Shown: in pieces, positions 23,408 through 38,191 of the stretch
Layout: each line of letters begins with the position of its first letter
Numbering within the stretch: the first letter of the stretch is position 1
NCBI RefSeq assembly: GCF_019578655.1
Contig: NC_063263.1
Coordinates: 13,329,001-13,393,000 of the forward strand
DNA: 64,000 bases
Reading direction: 5' to 3'
DNA from: Ricinus communis
Taxonomy: Eukaryota; Streptophyta; Magnoliopsida; Malpighiales; Euphorbiaceae
The notes under the pieces: generated by a model
Databases searched by the model: none
Seen by the model: the letters and a program-made list of their open reading frames with translations, nothing else
What the model was told of the DNA's origin: nothing
Program-made: the position numbers and the translations under genes

Positions 23408-26400
23408 TCACTCTCTTGGTCGTGCAAGCCAAAGGGAACTAAGAGCGCGTAATCTGGAGAAGTAATCATGTATTGCAAGAAGCGCACGAGCAGATTGCCG
23501 GGTTGTCAATATTCGGTGCATTTGTTGTAGAGTCTGCTGCCGCAAATTGTCAGCCTGATTTTTCAAAGTCCATCAAAGAAAAACTCTTGAGATGCTACAG
23601 CCGGTAACAAGGGGGCAAGTGACAACACAAGATCCCCACAAAAGAAACGTAATGAAAGATATGCAGTATTATCATATATGTAACTTGTCCATAATTCTAA
23701 GATCTTATCCATTGAGCTTATGAGAAGATAAGATGGAAATATTTCATAAAAGGTTTAACTAATCACTCAAGTTTTTAAATTCCTAGACAACTAAAAGGGC
23801 ACTTAGAATTTTAACTTTTAGAGCTGGTTCATGCCATCTCCAATCACTGAAAATGTATGCCAATAGCATTAAAACCAATTACCTGGCGAATGAACCCCTC
23901 AAGGGTCCCTAGCTTTCCCATGGCCATAGCCATCTGACCCATGTAATTTGCCACATTTCCAGATGAACCTGAAGAACCTAGAGATCCACTAGACAGTGTC
24001 TCAGCCAGTGACTGCTGCAATGCCTCCATTCCTTGAGATAAAGCATCTTCGGCCTGTTGGGAAGATTGCTGTAAATTACCAAGGCCCACCAACTGCTGCT
24101 CAGTCAAAGGCTCCAATTGGTTCACAAGAAGCTGCATCCATTACCATTCAAATTTAACATGTGGAACAAAATAAGAATGCTCAAGAGGCAGATTTCTATT
24201 AAAAGGAAGATGGATCAAACACAAGGTTGGTATCTGTACAGATATTGATGAACACTTGAAAGTTCACACATGCATAAGCAGGTGAAAGGAAGCTGCATAG
24301 CCATAAAAGAGAGGCCACAAACATGGCTCCCAGGGCAAACAAGTATACATGAAAGCAATAGAAAAGGCAAGGTTTACTCCTTTCCCATCCGGCAAAGTAA
24401 GACATCCTCATAGGTGACTGACTGCCTTCCTCATCTCACCCATTTACTTGAGATCTCCGACCCCAACCCTTTCCCTTTCACCATCTATCTGTCTGTTGGA
24501 TAAAAACCATTCAAAGCAGAAAGAACCTCACCTTGAGGAGCTCAGATGAACGGAAACCACCAAGCCACAAGAAACACCTCTCGGCAGGTGTCTTCCACAT
24601 CCCAGAGAGCAAATGGAACACATCAGCCTTGGCTGCATTACTCTTCAACCTGAAAATTTCATCATAATGAGCCATTACACCATCAATGATAATGCGAAGT
24701 TCAGCATCACCCGCATGAGAATTGACAGCTGATCTCAGCTCATTAATTTGTCGATTTTGCTCTTCTAGCCACCGGGCATATTCCACATCAAATGCCATGG
24801 CCCCTGAAAATGGTGCGGATTAAACAATGATCTACAGTATGCTATGGACTTACAATAAGACCAAAGAATTTGATACAAGAGATAATGACAGATCATGTTC
24901 AAGCTTGCTGATAGATGTAGAAACATAAAACATATAGATTCAATATGAGAGCTTGATTAAAGAAAAAATAATAGGTATTACCATTTCCACTCATGGAATG
25001 TGCTTGATCTCCTGAGCTTGATATGAAGATGCCCTACATCACAAAAAGAAGTAAGAAAAAGAGATTTTGATACCTTAAATGTAAATGCCTATACAAATAA
25101 ACTTGATGTATTGCACAGCGTGATGAAGAATTAGCCAAATGTAACCTGCTGTCGTGCTCGCTGAAGCTCTTGTTCCAGCTGGGTCAGCTTCAAGCGGCTA
25201 CTCTCCAATTGCTGCACATAGGCCTATAGGAGAACAAGGATAGAAGGAACTTATTAAAACTTAAAAGAGATGTAAAAGTACACGCATGCATAAAGTTCAC
25301 GACTGACCAGAAGGCTACATGGAATGAAATCTATGGAATGTAAAATTCTCATCAGTACACAAAAACATGCACTTCGCCGCTCCCCCACAAGTGCCCTAAC
25401 CCTCTTTACTTCTGTTGCAACAGAGTAACAACAGAATGCAAATAAGGGCATATAAAAAATGGTCCAAGGCCTTGTCTTCTTACAGATTGTAGGATTTAAC
25501 AATGGAATTATCCCACTTCGTCACTGCTTCTGATATTGTATCAAATATACAATCAATATAATTATTGATCTGATAAAAAGAAAAAATGTTGTACATCCCT
25601 TCATTTCTCACATTCTTTATTCCCCTCCTTTGAGAGTTTTCTTTTCATTCCTTCTTTAGTCTTTTTCTTCATCAGTGATCCAACTCTGAAAAACCTAGAA
25701 TGAGCTCCTAGGTTCAGCATATCCATTATGAAACCAAGGCATGTTGACATGCACTACAATATACAGCTTCAAAAACCCTAACAAGATTAAAAACAAGGAG
25801 CTACAAAATTATTATGACAGCATCATCTTCAATAATAGCTATCACTTCAGCTAGAATCTTTAACACTGGAATACAGAAGCCTGAATATTTCTGCTTCTAT
25901 GGGAATAAGAGTGAGACAGATAGGCTGATAGGCGATATGCACCCTTAACTGCCATTAGGGCCTACAACTTGAAGCAAAAGAATTGCCCCTAAGGACGACC
26001 AAATTAGAAGAATTAATTGTTGCTACAAATGAAATGAGAACCCAGAAAGGCAATAATTTAAATATTATGATAAGTGCCATCATCTCAAACTACAAGGCCA
26101 GCCTAGAAAAGTATCTTTGTTAGATGGTAAACAAAAAGAAAGTACCAGCCATTTGCTTCAAAAAGGTAACTCAACTAGACATGGTTACTTGTATCCAGTA
26201 AGATAACAGCAAATACATAATCTCTCCATGTGAGCAACTGAGCAAGTATACCCAGACTGTACAAATAAACACATGAACTTCAAATCTTGAATTTTTGAAA
26301 CTCCCACCCATTTTCTTGACATTATGAAGTCAAATTCAAATTCAGTTCAATTTCCTTACAACATTCAGTTCAACAGTTTCATAATTGATTTCACACGTTT

Positions 26401-29308
26401 AGAAAATTCACTATATTCTATTGTACAAGGAAACAAAAGAAATGAACTGAATCTATCTAGTAGTCCATATTACTGCTCTTTATGGAAAGGAAAATTCCAT
26501 TTCTTTTCTTAGTTTTAGAAAGTGACTTTTGCCTATATGTTGAACTTTTGCGGCACAAGAAATGAATCACATAGAATATCATTAAGCTAAGATCCTCATT
26601 TTGGGATTTCCATTTGCACTAGTAGACTTCAAAGAGGATACCACAAAATAGGGCTGGATCCAAGCCACAGCCCTGTAAGTGCTTATCCTGGCCCACCTTA
26701 CCTTTAAGTTGGCCTTTCATAGTAGCCAGATAAGTTTTATAAATTTGTATTGCAAATTTGTCATCAGGCAGTAGAAAGCAGTACTAATGCATGTTGGCAA
26801 TATCCATTGCAATGATAGTAAATTGAATCATGAACAAGCACAAAAAGAGAAATGAGTAAATGATGTTTATTAAAATGAATAAAGCGCAGGGAAACATACT
26901 TTCTTCCTCAAACGGCTTTTCCTTGCAGCTTCTCTATTTTGGGCAAGTCTACGAAGAGTCTACAGTGTGTCATAGAGACAAAATATCATAAAACACAACT
27001 CAACATAGTGAGACATTTTGCACACAAGTAGTATAGTACTTTTACCTTCTGATCCATTTTATCCTTTGATCTGTCACTGGAATCAGAAGCTGCAATAGCA
27101 GTAGATAGACCTCTATCAAACTGCAACATGGGAGCGTGGGATTGTTAGATTTTCAGTAATTTTATCCATCAAATCTTCTTTATAATATCTAAAGAGTGTT
27201 GCTGATCATCTTTGGATGCAAGAACGAAAGCCAATATCGAAACCAAAATCATGAAGTACTCACAAATATGAATGATAACTGGTACCAATCAGCAAATCTA
27301 TAAAGTTTTTCAGAATTTAAATAATCACAGAGAAAAATAAGAAAGAAACAGTACCCTCTGATTTTTATCATCAGTGTCTCCATCTGTTGACAAATCAGTC
27401 CTAGGACTTCCATCAGCCATGTTGGACTCTTCCCAATTCTCAGTATTACCACTAGATAAAGCAATGATGTTCAACTGTTGACCCTTTTCTAATGGCAATC
27501 TCTGGGATTCCAGTTGGGCAGGAGATGGATTAATATTAAAGGAAGCAGTTAACTGTTTTAACCAAGAGAGGCAAAAGAGAAAAGGGATATTAGTAGAAAC
27601 AACTAATACAAGCAAAGGAACCTAAAACAGATAACAGAAACTGACCTTATCAAAAGAGCCAATATGGAGGGGGTCAGAAGTGTCTGCTTGGTTATTTGCT
27701 TTAGCTGAATTGAACACGGTATCTGCAATTTCAGAAGTCTTGTAAGAACCTTTGCAGCTGTAGAACAGAACTCTTCAATCTAATTACAGTACTACTTTGT
27801 GACAGATTTGTCATGGGATTAAGTCATGAAGACTTAGGTTGAGTTGAATTGAGTATTCATCATGGCTATCTTTGGACTCATTGCAACTTCTACTCTTAAA
27901 AAAATAACCATTCAAATTGTCCAAGATTAATGGTTAATTAGTGATTTTTCAACAACTTCAGTATTACTTGCTCATTTACCCTCTTCTAGATAAATTACTC
28001 ATCCTGTCAAACAATTGACATAATTGCAGTGAGGAATATGATTAAAATTAATGAAATAAAGGAGGATAACTGAGAAGTGAAACTGAAGGGTGTAAGCTTC
28101 TCAAGTTTAATACTTTCTGCATATTTAATCTTTTTTTCTCTTTTCTTTTAATTATAGAAGGGGGCTAACCCCTCAAAAACTGGACAAGACAACTATGAGG
28201 CAGTGACACCCCTGCAATGTCCTACATCTCACATCCTCTTTTTTTATGACAAGAATATTGTTCTCTCCAACTAGTACACAAGATGAGATCAAACAATCAT
28301 TATGATAATGATCTGAATAGCTAGCTACATTATTGCATTAGTACCAATATATGGTGGATTATCTGAGCATGAGGAACAATGCTTAAAAGCTCTATAAAAA
28401 AAATATAAAAGAGACAAGAAGATATAAGTGGATAATTTTAGTTCTAAACCTATCTGACGACAGAATGTGAAAGAATAAACCAAGCCTGATCCATCTTTCC
28501 TTAAGAAGTTGGGTTTAACAATACTTACTTGTGCTCAGATCAACAGCATCCTCTAGCCGAAATGCAACTGATTGATCAAAAGCGCCAAAATCAGAAACTC
28601 GATATGAATGGATTGTGCTTCCCTCTATGCCACTGGAAAACCAGAGTTTATCAAGAAATAACTCACATGAATGCATAACAAGCTGACAACTAAAATCAAG
28701 TTCCAAGATAACTATCAACAAAGTTTTACTGGTTAAAGTATTTTAGCAGGCAAAGTATTATAGTACATTATTCTCTTTATGCCATCCGAATTTGCACATT
28801 TCCTGGCCTCAAGTTTTAATTCCAATAAATTTCAAGTGTTGAAACAACTATAAGGCATTCCTAACTTTAGCTACATCACTAGTCAATGGCTTTAAAACAC
28901 ATCCTGGAAATAATTTGATATCTACTCCATAAACATATCAGCAAAACAAGAAATCTTCAAAATTATATGTTATTATCATCTAATAGTAACATGATATTCA
29001 TTTTTCACAATTCAATATGAAACACGGAAAAGATTCCTGATGCAAGCAGTAGATGTACTTAAACGCATGCAATTGAAGCTAACTATGTTTTTATGCATTC
29101 TACATATGCAGGGCATACTAAAGCAAACAGTAAACAGATTGGAGAGAGAGGAATTACAACTTGAAAACAACACAAAATAATGTACCCTGAAACTGCAACA
29201 AAATAAGTACACCAAATAGAGAACTTACAGTGCATTTGATATAGGCAATTCAAAGCTCGGCATCCCGTTGGCTTCCTTCTCATCTTCCACACCCACTTTA
29301 CTCCCCAT
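23408..29308 (-). CDS. Class II TGA bZIP transcription factor (TGA2/5/6 type) with N-terminal extension
   Basis: Nuclear bZIP factor binding TGACG (as-1) elements and partnering NPR1 in salicylic-acid and detoxification responses. Eleven coding exons, high to low: 29308-29229, 28632-28529, 27722-27646, 27552-27355, 27120-27046, 26959-26900, 25223-25146, 25033-24982, 24803-24532, 24131-23883, 23554-23408; total 1392 nt, 463 residues. The basic region RRLAQNREAARKSRLRKK (about 181-198, with N-x7-R) is followed by the zipper (YVQQLESSRLKLTQLEQEL, about 200-218), then the DOG1/TGA domain with the conserved WKTPAERCFLWLGGFRSSEL and a C-terminus ending WLARPRE. The start MGSKVGVEDE has an in-frame stop directly upstream. 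Met132 (codon at 27420-27418) begins MADGSPRTDLSTD, equivalent to the start of Arabidopsis TGA2, so a 332-residue form is possible. A leader intron (about 30679-29359) is likely. Confidence 0.94.
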
Positions 29309-32300
29309 ACATCAGTATCATCCTCACCTTGGTCCCCTTCAAAAGAATAGTTGACACCCTACCAAAATCAAATGGCAAGAATAATTACCCTCTTTCTTCA
29401 GTAAAAGGTGACAAAAGAGACAGAAACAAGAAGACGAGAAACAGCTACAGACAAATGTAGAAAACTGAAACAACAGTTTATTGAAACCCAGCATCTAGCA
29501 AATCAGTTCCTATTCGCAGCATAGGAGAAAAAACAACAAACACCTGTAAACTGAAGCCTAGTCCACTGCTAGTATTGAACTCCTCAGCTCATATTCACAG
29601 AATAACAGAAAAAGTTTCTAATGCTCCCACTGAATCTGAAAACAAGATATAATGGACCTAGGGAAATACTGATTAAAGAAGCTTCAAATGTACATTTAGC
29701 TGATGTTAATTCGCATACTCGAAAATCACCACAGCAAGTAATAATACTTGAAGGCAACATAAATGAGAGAAGATCTTCTCCTACAAATTCTTACACAGAT
29801 CAAATGCAAATTCAGTCAAATATAACAACTCTTAGGTCTATGAAGCCAAACAAATTTAATCTCCTGGTAGAACTTCCTAAGACAAGGCAAAAGTGGGGAA
29901 AAGAAATTCAACCTGAATGCCAGAAAAATCAATTTACTGATCAGATATGAAAGATACCTAGTTCAGTAACAGAACCAGAAGTTATAACACCAAAAGCTGT
30001 CTGTGAGTCGGCACATAACTCACCCTGAAAGTAAAATCAAGGACGAATGTCTAAGAAATGAAAACCCTAAATACGAGAACTTCCAACACGAAATTCAAAC
30101 TTAATTCTATTATTCTACTTGAAATTGGCACCCATTCAGCAATACCCAGATGCCAAAGTCAGGCAGGAGCAGGACATAAGAACCCCATATGAGCAGTAAA
30201 CTCATCAATCCAACATGAAATAAGCAGTTCAAACCAACCCAATAATAGAACAAAATTGGAAAGAAAACGGCAAGCCTCAAACTTCAAAATACTACGCAAG
30301 AAAGGAAAAAAGAAGGGCCAATTCGAAAATATCTGAAGCTCTAGTAATTCGCAGATGAAAACCTTAGCAGAACAGTCTCCAGACATCAAACTCATCTACT
30401 ATAATAGCAAATAAGTTCATAAATCTTCAGTAATCCTATAACACTAAGAATTCAAATTCAAATTCAAAGATAAAACACTCTAAAACCCTAAATTCCATAA
30501 CTTTAGAAACACCATGATTCTATCTCGCACAATTTCAACACAAAAACAAGCAATACCCAGAAGCCAAAACCAACTAAAGAAACAGAAACTTAAACTTGCA
30601 AAGATCAAAATTCATTCTTTCTTCTAGCAAAGAAGCAACACTGTAAGTGATTATTCAAGTCAAATAAAACCAAACCCACCTGGGATTCTTGTAGTTGACT
30701 GATAAATGAATACTTGTGATGGCTGAATTGAAGAGGACGATATAAAGCTTGAATATTTTTTTTCAGAAAAAAGAAAACTGTAATTAATTAGATTAGAAAG
30801 AGAGTGAGGTAATAAGGTTCATTCCAATCTCTAGACGTCTGCTTCTGTGGAAATCTTCCACTTTCCAAGGACTAATGATTTTTTAATCAAAATTTTTCTT
30901 TTTTTTTAATGTTGAGTGCTTTGACATGAATTGTTTTTGTTTCTGTTTTTCTTTTTTACTTTTCTGTATTTAGGTTTTATATTTTTCTTCGCTGTTAATT
31001 GTGTCAGATATACTGACACTGTAACAAATACAGCCAATCTGGCTTTGGTTACTATTACCAGAGACAGAGCTTTGATTCTCTATGGTCTAGGTCTAGACAA
31101 AGCTTAAGTAAGTACCGCTAGTCAATCTGGGTTTCCCATGTGCATAATCAACTTATTTGACCTTGTTTACTTTTTACCGATAATATTATTATTTAATTAT
31201 AACAATTAAAGAGATTTATTAGGTTTGAAATTTCATACTCTAAATTGATAGGTTAAATTTATGACACAACTGTAATTTTATTATTAATATTTTATAATTC
31301 TATCAAACAGTTCGTTTAAAAAGTATAAGACTTTCAAATTATAAAAGATGTATAAATTTTATATTTCTAATAAATTATTAAAATACATTTTCCTTATAGA
31401 ATATATTTATTTTAAATTCTTTTAATAATTTATCTTTTTATTAAATTGAGGATATTGTAACTTTTTGGTCTGTCTTTCTAAATAAAAGGAAAGAAGAAGA
31501 AAAAAAAAAAAACAAAAACCTTTTTGTTTTGGCACCGCCTTTGAATTAAAAAGACATATTTCTTTTTATTTGTGAAATGGTTGGCGAGAGAATTCATGAT
31601 TTCTAAAATCAATACCTCCAACATTTGCAGGAACAATCAATTGGTCTCTCCACCTGATTGGTTCATTTCCCCTCCTCCTAATTTTAGGGATTTCACGCAC
31701 TAAGATTCTTGCAATAGCATTTTCCTTTTAAATGAAGCTTTCCACTTCTTTTTGTTTTATATAAATAATTGAATTTTAAATTGCTTTTGTACATAATATG
31801 TATAAATTTAAATTTTATCTATATTTTATTTAAAATACAATTGAATTTATTATTTTCATGAATGCATTCAAGATGTTAATTTAAGTTATAATTAATTAAA
31901 TTGTTTAGTGATTTAATAATTTACGTAATAAAATTTAAAAATATATTTTTTATCCCATATGACATTGTCATTTAAAATTAACTAAAATATCAGTCAATAA
32001 CTCAATCTAAATTAAAACAAAAGATTTGTTGCTAAATAAAATAATTAAAACCAATCCGCTTAGAATACCCATTTGCCTTTATCACCTAACGAAACTTCTT
32101 CTCTGTCAGAATTTTTTTTTTTTTTTTTTAAAGGATAACGAAACTATTTCAAAATGGTGACAAAAATCAACCGCAAGGAATGGTAGAAGTATCATATCTG
32201 AGGTGAAAAGTCGATTCCGCAGTGAAGTTTTACCAAATGAGATTTGCCTTCATAATTTTGAAAATGTAAATCTCAATTCCATCGGAAGGCTTTGGAGTTC

Positions 32301-33037
32301 CAATAATTAAGAAAATGTATGATGAGTCTTTTTCAATTTGATTTTTTAAACTATGAGAGTGAACGTTCAGATCGACCATACTGTTTTAAAATGACAAAGT
32401 TGGAGTCTCTTTGTCCATAGAGAGTCAAATTTATCAGCACAATATTTGATTATAAGTGTTTTGGACTTTAAATGTTTCAAATTTTATGATGCAGCTCTTA
32501 TAGTTGGCAACTCTTGCATTAATATTAATTCCATTCACTACCGGCTTGACTTCCGTTAGGCATTGCCAGGCCCATTTTAGTAATTCTGCACTGTCAGAAG
32601 GATGTTGGGCTAAATTTAGGTAGCGGGTCTGATCCTGTGTCTCTTCCAGAAAAAGCACCCATCCGACGACTATAGAGAGATCAAGTTCTGGGCAAAAGCA
32701 TTTACAAACAGTATGAAGCATGAAGAACGTATGCTTCAATTTATTCAATAAAGAATCTTCTATATATGGTGGTTTTAAGTTCTAACCCCTCAACAGGACA
32801 TTACATTAGCTATTGATACTATGACTACTGCCTGAGTCGAAAATCAGGCAGGATTGTAAAACAGAATCAAACACGAAAGATAAAAAATATTTAAAGAAAC
32901 ATAGAAAATTTTAGGTCTCTAATGCACTAATATGCATGTAACTTAATTCTAATGTGTGTACAAACACCTCGTGCAATTTGCAACACCCGGTTACCTGCCG
33001 AAGACAAGTCTACATACGTCAGGTTACAAATAGCCCA
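29309..33037. other. TGA gene 5' leader region and spacer to PSF3
   Basis: On the minus strand, a candidate leader-intron donor CCCAG|GTGGGT at about 30680 and an acceptor TTTTGGTAG ending at 29359 suggest a non-coding first exon upstream of 30680. From about 30850 to 32430 the DNA is very AT-rich with a T18 run (32112-32129). Positions 32434-33037 should hold the PSF3 3' UTR and flank. The plus ORF 29621-29950 and minus ORF 32434-32748 resemble nothing known. Confidence 0.5.
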
Positions 33038-35259
33038 CTAATCAGCAGGTTTTCTCTTCCTCCCAAGAATTGAAGCTCTCTGCATTCTCGGGCCACCAAT
33101 TCTCCATTTCTTAAAAGCCGCCATGGAGAATTGAGCTGCCTCATATACTATAATTCATAACCATAATAACAGCGTTAGTAGACAAATATGAGACGCATCA
33201 ATAGAATTTGTAAAATTAAACAGGCAGATGAATCTCACAATTAATTTCTTCCTTTGTTAAAAGTCCCAAGAATTTGGAGGCTGCTGCAAATGCTGTAGTG
33301 TGTGCCTTGAATAGAACCTCCTTATACCGGATTCTAAATGCATAGGAGAGCAAGAGCCCAATGGTTTTATCACACCTAAGCATAATAGTTAACAAATAAG
33401 TAAAGACTCCATGGCCAATCAATTTATCAGCCAAAGGGGAAAAGAAGATAATTTTACTTATGAAATTTAAAGTCGGTGGATTAGAATGTTACTCCAACAC
33501 TGCTAGACAGCAAGTGCTTATTATAGTTTTATCACCAAAAGGACAGTAATCGAATTATTTTGCGCTACATCAGATGAAATCACAGTAAAGATGCCATTCT
33601 AGAATTGTCAGTAAGAAAGGAGCAAAAAAAAAGTACCAGTATACCATATCATCTATGTAACTCGGTCATTTTAACAGTTTCTTGTACGAGGTTTTACAAA
33701 AAGAAATGCTCCGTAGAATATTGCTATTTAAGTGTATTTTATCCCTTCAATGCTTAACATTAGTTGCACTATTAGGTGAAATTGTTCTCCAAATATAAAC
33801 ACTACTAGTGTCACTTATAAGACACTACAACATATCTCCAAATGATTATAAGAATCAAAACATAAACTCAAACTTATTCATTTCATATTATGTTTGAGGA
33901 ATTCTCGCTATGCCTCTACCTATTGTAAGAACCCACACAAGTGCCTTTTCATTCATACCTGGACCCAACATACTAAAGTTTGGGGCCACAATGACCACAA
34001 CTAATCAGTTAATGGATAAATCATGTTGTGGCATACAAGATGCTATAATCAATTCATAATGTTTCTGGTTCGCAAGAAAGCAATATCCCCATGTTAAAGC
34101 ACAAAAGATATTATAAAAAACCTGTTTAAATTGTGGAAATGGTAATCATCCATACGATCCAAGGTGGGATACTGGCCACACCATAATAATAAAAAATGAT
34201 AGGCAGGTATATCTTGTTATATAGCCCAATAACAGGTACGCTATGAAAAATTATAGATGTATTATAAATGAATGCATACAAGGGCATGGAGAAGAATCTC
34301 ACAATGGTGCTAGCTTGCATCCAAACTCATAGAAGTATGGACAACGAGATTTTAGATCCACACAAGCAGCGTCAGCCTGGATTTCCAGCCGTGTTCTGGA
34401 AGTAAAAGAGGCACTATCATAAGGAAAAAGAATAAACAATAAAACTTGAATGGCTGCACATATAAACCGTTCTCCATGTGTGTTTCTGCTGGATGTTTAA
34501 TATCATATACCATGAAAAGCCTCCTAACACCACTTAAAAAGGGGGAATCCTGTCCAACATCCGGAGTACAGGCCCAACCTGTGCTCCAAGAGAAAAAAAG
34601 CCGGATTTTCAAATACTTTTGGTTCCCAATATCTGTGCTCCAGGAGTAGAATAGGAATTTCCTAACAAGAGTTTGTTGACACATATGACGTATCTAACAT
34701 GATTTGTCTCTTTTACTTAAACCACAAAACATAAATGATGCAAATAATAAAGTTAAACCCCAAGGTATTAATGTTCACAAGTTACATGCGAACAAGAGTA
34801 TGTAGAAATGCATCTCCCTATTACTCAAATGCAAAATGAAAAGAGAAAATAGCACTCAGAGGTAGTAGACCCATACTTTTGATTGAAACAGGTAGGAATA
34901 CCCATTGATACAGCTTGCCTCAAATGTAACTCATGAGCAAGCCAGAAAGGTAGCTCAGTCTTTGAACCTTGTTCAACCTAAGAAGCACAATTTTTAAAAA
35001 CAGCATATCAGCACAAAGATATCCATTCTACGCACTCTCCAAAAGCATATTCCGCCGTAACTTACATATCCCCTTTCAGTGCTCTCATCAATCTTCACTC
35101 CATTTATGGCCTTATGGAATACAACTGGGACAAACTGCAAACAGAAGATAGCATCATAAGTAAATAAATAAAAATAACAGCAACAAAAAGAACAGCACTA
35201 TGTATAGTACTGACCCCTTCCTCCGCAAGAATATCATCAATATCATAGTAATTAGCCAT
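33038..35259 (-). CDS. PSF3: GINS complex subunit PSF3
   Basis: Subunit of the GINS heterotetramer, part of the CMG (Cdc45-MCM-GINS) replicative helicase in the nucleus. Six exons, high to low: 35259-35215, 35134-35066, 34977-34877, 34395-34303, 33375-33239, 33147-33038; total 555 nt, 184 residues, full length for plant PSF3. The start MANYYDIDDILAEE is diagnostic, followed by FVPVVFHKAINGVKIDE and the helical core LPFWLAHELHLRQAVSM. Then come the DKTIGLLLSYAFRIRYKEVL segment and the plant C-terminus RRKP-type tail (ILGRKRKPAD). All phases agree. Expression would be expected in dividing cells; no perfect E2F site was found near the start. Confidence 0.95.
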
Positions 35260-38191
35260 TCATGAAGCTTCTCTTTTCTCTTCTTGCAATTTCTCTCTCA
35301 AAATTTAATAACACGACTTACGAACACACAGTTGGTAGGTCCTCCGACCCCACGACAATGTAATTGCTGCTGAGATTACAAATTGAAGGCAAAAAATCAT
35401 AATTAAAAACAATAAATCATATCATTTCAATTAATTTGACATAAATCAGATCGATAATAACCACAGTATAACTCAGAATCATATCATTATATTCTCCAAT
35501 TAAGCAGTTTTTAAAGCAATTTGATTAATACCTCAAGCGAAGCACAGCACTAGTAAACGACGGATCATTTTCTTCACTAGAAGTTTTGATTCTGATGATG
35601 GCATTAGGGTTGGAGATTATGAATAAACCAACGATCTCAGCTCCAATCGCTTAATAGATCTCTAAACTTCAGCGTCGAATTTACAGATAAGAACAACGTT
35701 AAGGGAATGATTTTGAAGAAATGCTGCAAATTTTGGAAGTAGATTTTGAATGAATAAAGGTTTGTTAGCTATTACTGGCTGTATGGTATCAAAATTGAAA
35801 TGCTTTCAGCTCAACTTCGAAAAGGAGGGAAACTCAAAAAATATGTTGAATTTGGGGATGATTTGTGTGTGTATGCGAGTCATGTTAGTCTTTGGTGTTG
35901 GAGAATCGTGGCCCTCGAAATTTAATATGGGTCGGGTACCTTGCAGAAAATGAACGGTTTAGAAATCCGCCAAAATTGTATAGTCCGAAATCTTTATTTT
36001 CTTTACTGATAAGAAAAAAAACAAATTTTTATTTTTTTAACATAATAATCCAAAATCTTAGAACACTGAACTGAACCGATTAAAGAATAAAATTAAATTG
36101 AATAGAAGTTAATTAGATTTGGATTGAGAAAAAATCAATGAAATTTTTTTTCCTATTTCACTAAAATAGTTATGTTTCGATTAATTAATTATTTATGGTG
36201 AGTTTAAAATATATTTTTAAATTTAATTCTATTTAAAGTCTAAAAATAAAAATAAAAAATTTAATATTTTAATTTTTTATTATTATCATATTTAGTTGAT
36301 TTTTTTATTTAGCTTATTTAGTATCTATGGCGAATTACAATATAATAAGTATTTTTTTTCCTTAAAATTTTTATCTCAATGCTATGATGGGATTGTCTCA
36401 CTTTATCAATAAAATCCTGGACATGTGAGACTCACGTGACAAAATTTTAGCAGAATTTTAGATTTTAAAGTGGAAAAAATACTTCAACTTTGAGCCATTC
36501 TTTTCTTTTTTCCCTTAAACTCTTTTTCTTTTAAAATTTAGATTTTTATCGAAACCAAATTCTTTACTTTCTCATTGTTCAAATAGTATCTAAAAATCTC
36601 AAATCTTTTCTTTCTTAATTAAAAAAATGATTAAAAAAACACTAACATAAAAAACTATGATTTTAATTTGAATCGAAATTTATGAGAAAATACAATTTCA
36701 GTTTCTCCAATTTATCATCACCTCTTCAACATGCTAAGCATTTTTCTAAAATCTCAACTGAGCACTTTAAAGTCTCATATCCTAAAAATATTTATTTATA
36801 TATTACCATTATAGTACCTCAAAAGGCTAGTTTTAAATTTTTATTCACTTTCTCATTATCCGAACACTAATGTAAAATTTTCCAACTTTAAAAAAAAAAA
36901 AATGAACAAAAAGAAAAAGAAAATACCACAATAATATGTTGTTATATATTATACTGAATTAGATAGCAGATTGTCTGTAGTTGATGAATATAAAATAAAC
37001 AGAAAGAAAGAGAATATGAAGATGAAGAAACCCTAAACTCATGCTCTAAGAGTTGAAGGAGAAATTTTGATAAGTTCATGGTGAATTATTATGTCTAATT
37101 CTCTTTTAAGTAAAGATGTGGCAAGCTCTTTAAGCTAAAAACGGTCCACTTCAATCCTAATCATCACTCAAGTAAAGCCACACATTTAATTGTAATAAAA
37201 AAAAGTCTCAATACCATTAAAATACTAACTTTTTTATTATTATTTTTTTCAAACCCCGTATAAAGTTAAAATAAAAGAAACATCAACTGAATTAGAACAC
37301 ACTTATCCATTCAAAATTTAATATCGAATCAAATCAAATTTTATTGAAAAAAAATACTATTATACTTTTTGGACTTAATTGATTAAATTCAATTAAGAAA
37401 ATACTTCTCCCATGCTTTCTTAATTTGTAAAAGGCATGAAGATATTCACCATTTACATCTTTCCAGAATGTAACCACTGTTCACTGGTTGACAATAATAT
37501 ATAAATAAAAAGTGAAGCATGTTTTCAAAACCTTACATTGAAAATCTTACAAACTATTGTCAAATAAATTAATTAAGTTGTGTTTTGGTTACTTAAATTT
37601 GATGATGGAAATCTAGAAGATAGGGACATGGAGTTATATAAAAACAATATTAACTATATCTTCATCAACTAACAAGCAATCACTTTAAATTAAGTTATCC
37701 ATACATATATATACACTCTAGCTAGCTTTTACAAGTTATTTTCATGCCCACAAAAATTTAATTTTTATAGAAACTTCTACCAAAATTTCTACAAAAGGTC
37801 TTCCAAATGGTACCTTGTAGAACAAGTATTTTATTATTATTATTATCTTTATTAATAGTAGTAGCAAAAAAACTATTTTGTGATATTATCTTAAATAGTT
37901 TTATCTCTAGAGAAAAATTGAATTAGTATACAAATTATATTATTTCCATATAATATTTCAAGCCAGTTGTAATAACCAGATTTCTAGAAAGCATTTAATA
38001 ATTAACTATAAAGAAAATGTTTTTGTTGTTGAAATAATCTAATTATTTTTGGGAAAAAAAAAAAAAGGAAGGTTCGAGATACTACCCATTTAGAAAAAGA
38101 AAATATATAATTCAAGATTGACTAGCTATAGATTAGGGTCAAAGTTTTCTGGAAGGTCACGCATAGTTGCTGATCTAATTCGATGAAAACA
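35260..38191. other. Intergenic AT-rich region upstream of PSF3
   Basis: The first 450 bases hold the PSF3 promoter and leader, with a pyrimidine/purine-rich patch near 35270-35300. From about 36000 to 38150 the DNA is strongly AT-rich, without a credible exon. CACGTG at about 36434 is a lone G-box. ORFs such as 36682-36870 have random-looking composition. Confidence 0.55.

Noticed and set aside
35961..35972. E2F-like CCGCCAAA upstream of PSF3
   Set aside because: First base deviates from the E2F consensus GCGSSAAA and it is about 700 bases from the start codon; too weak to annotate.
38081..38098. GGTTCGAGA as a tRNA T-loop
   Set aside because: No matching acceptor stem, D-arm or anticodon arm can be formed around it; no tRNA gene was found in the window.
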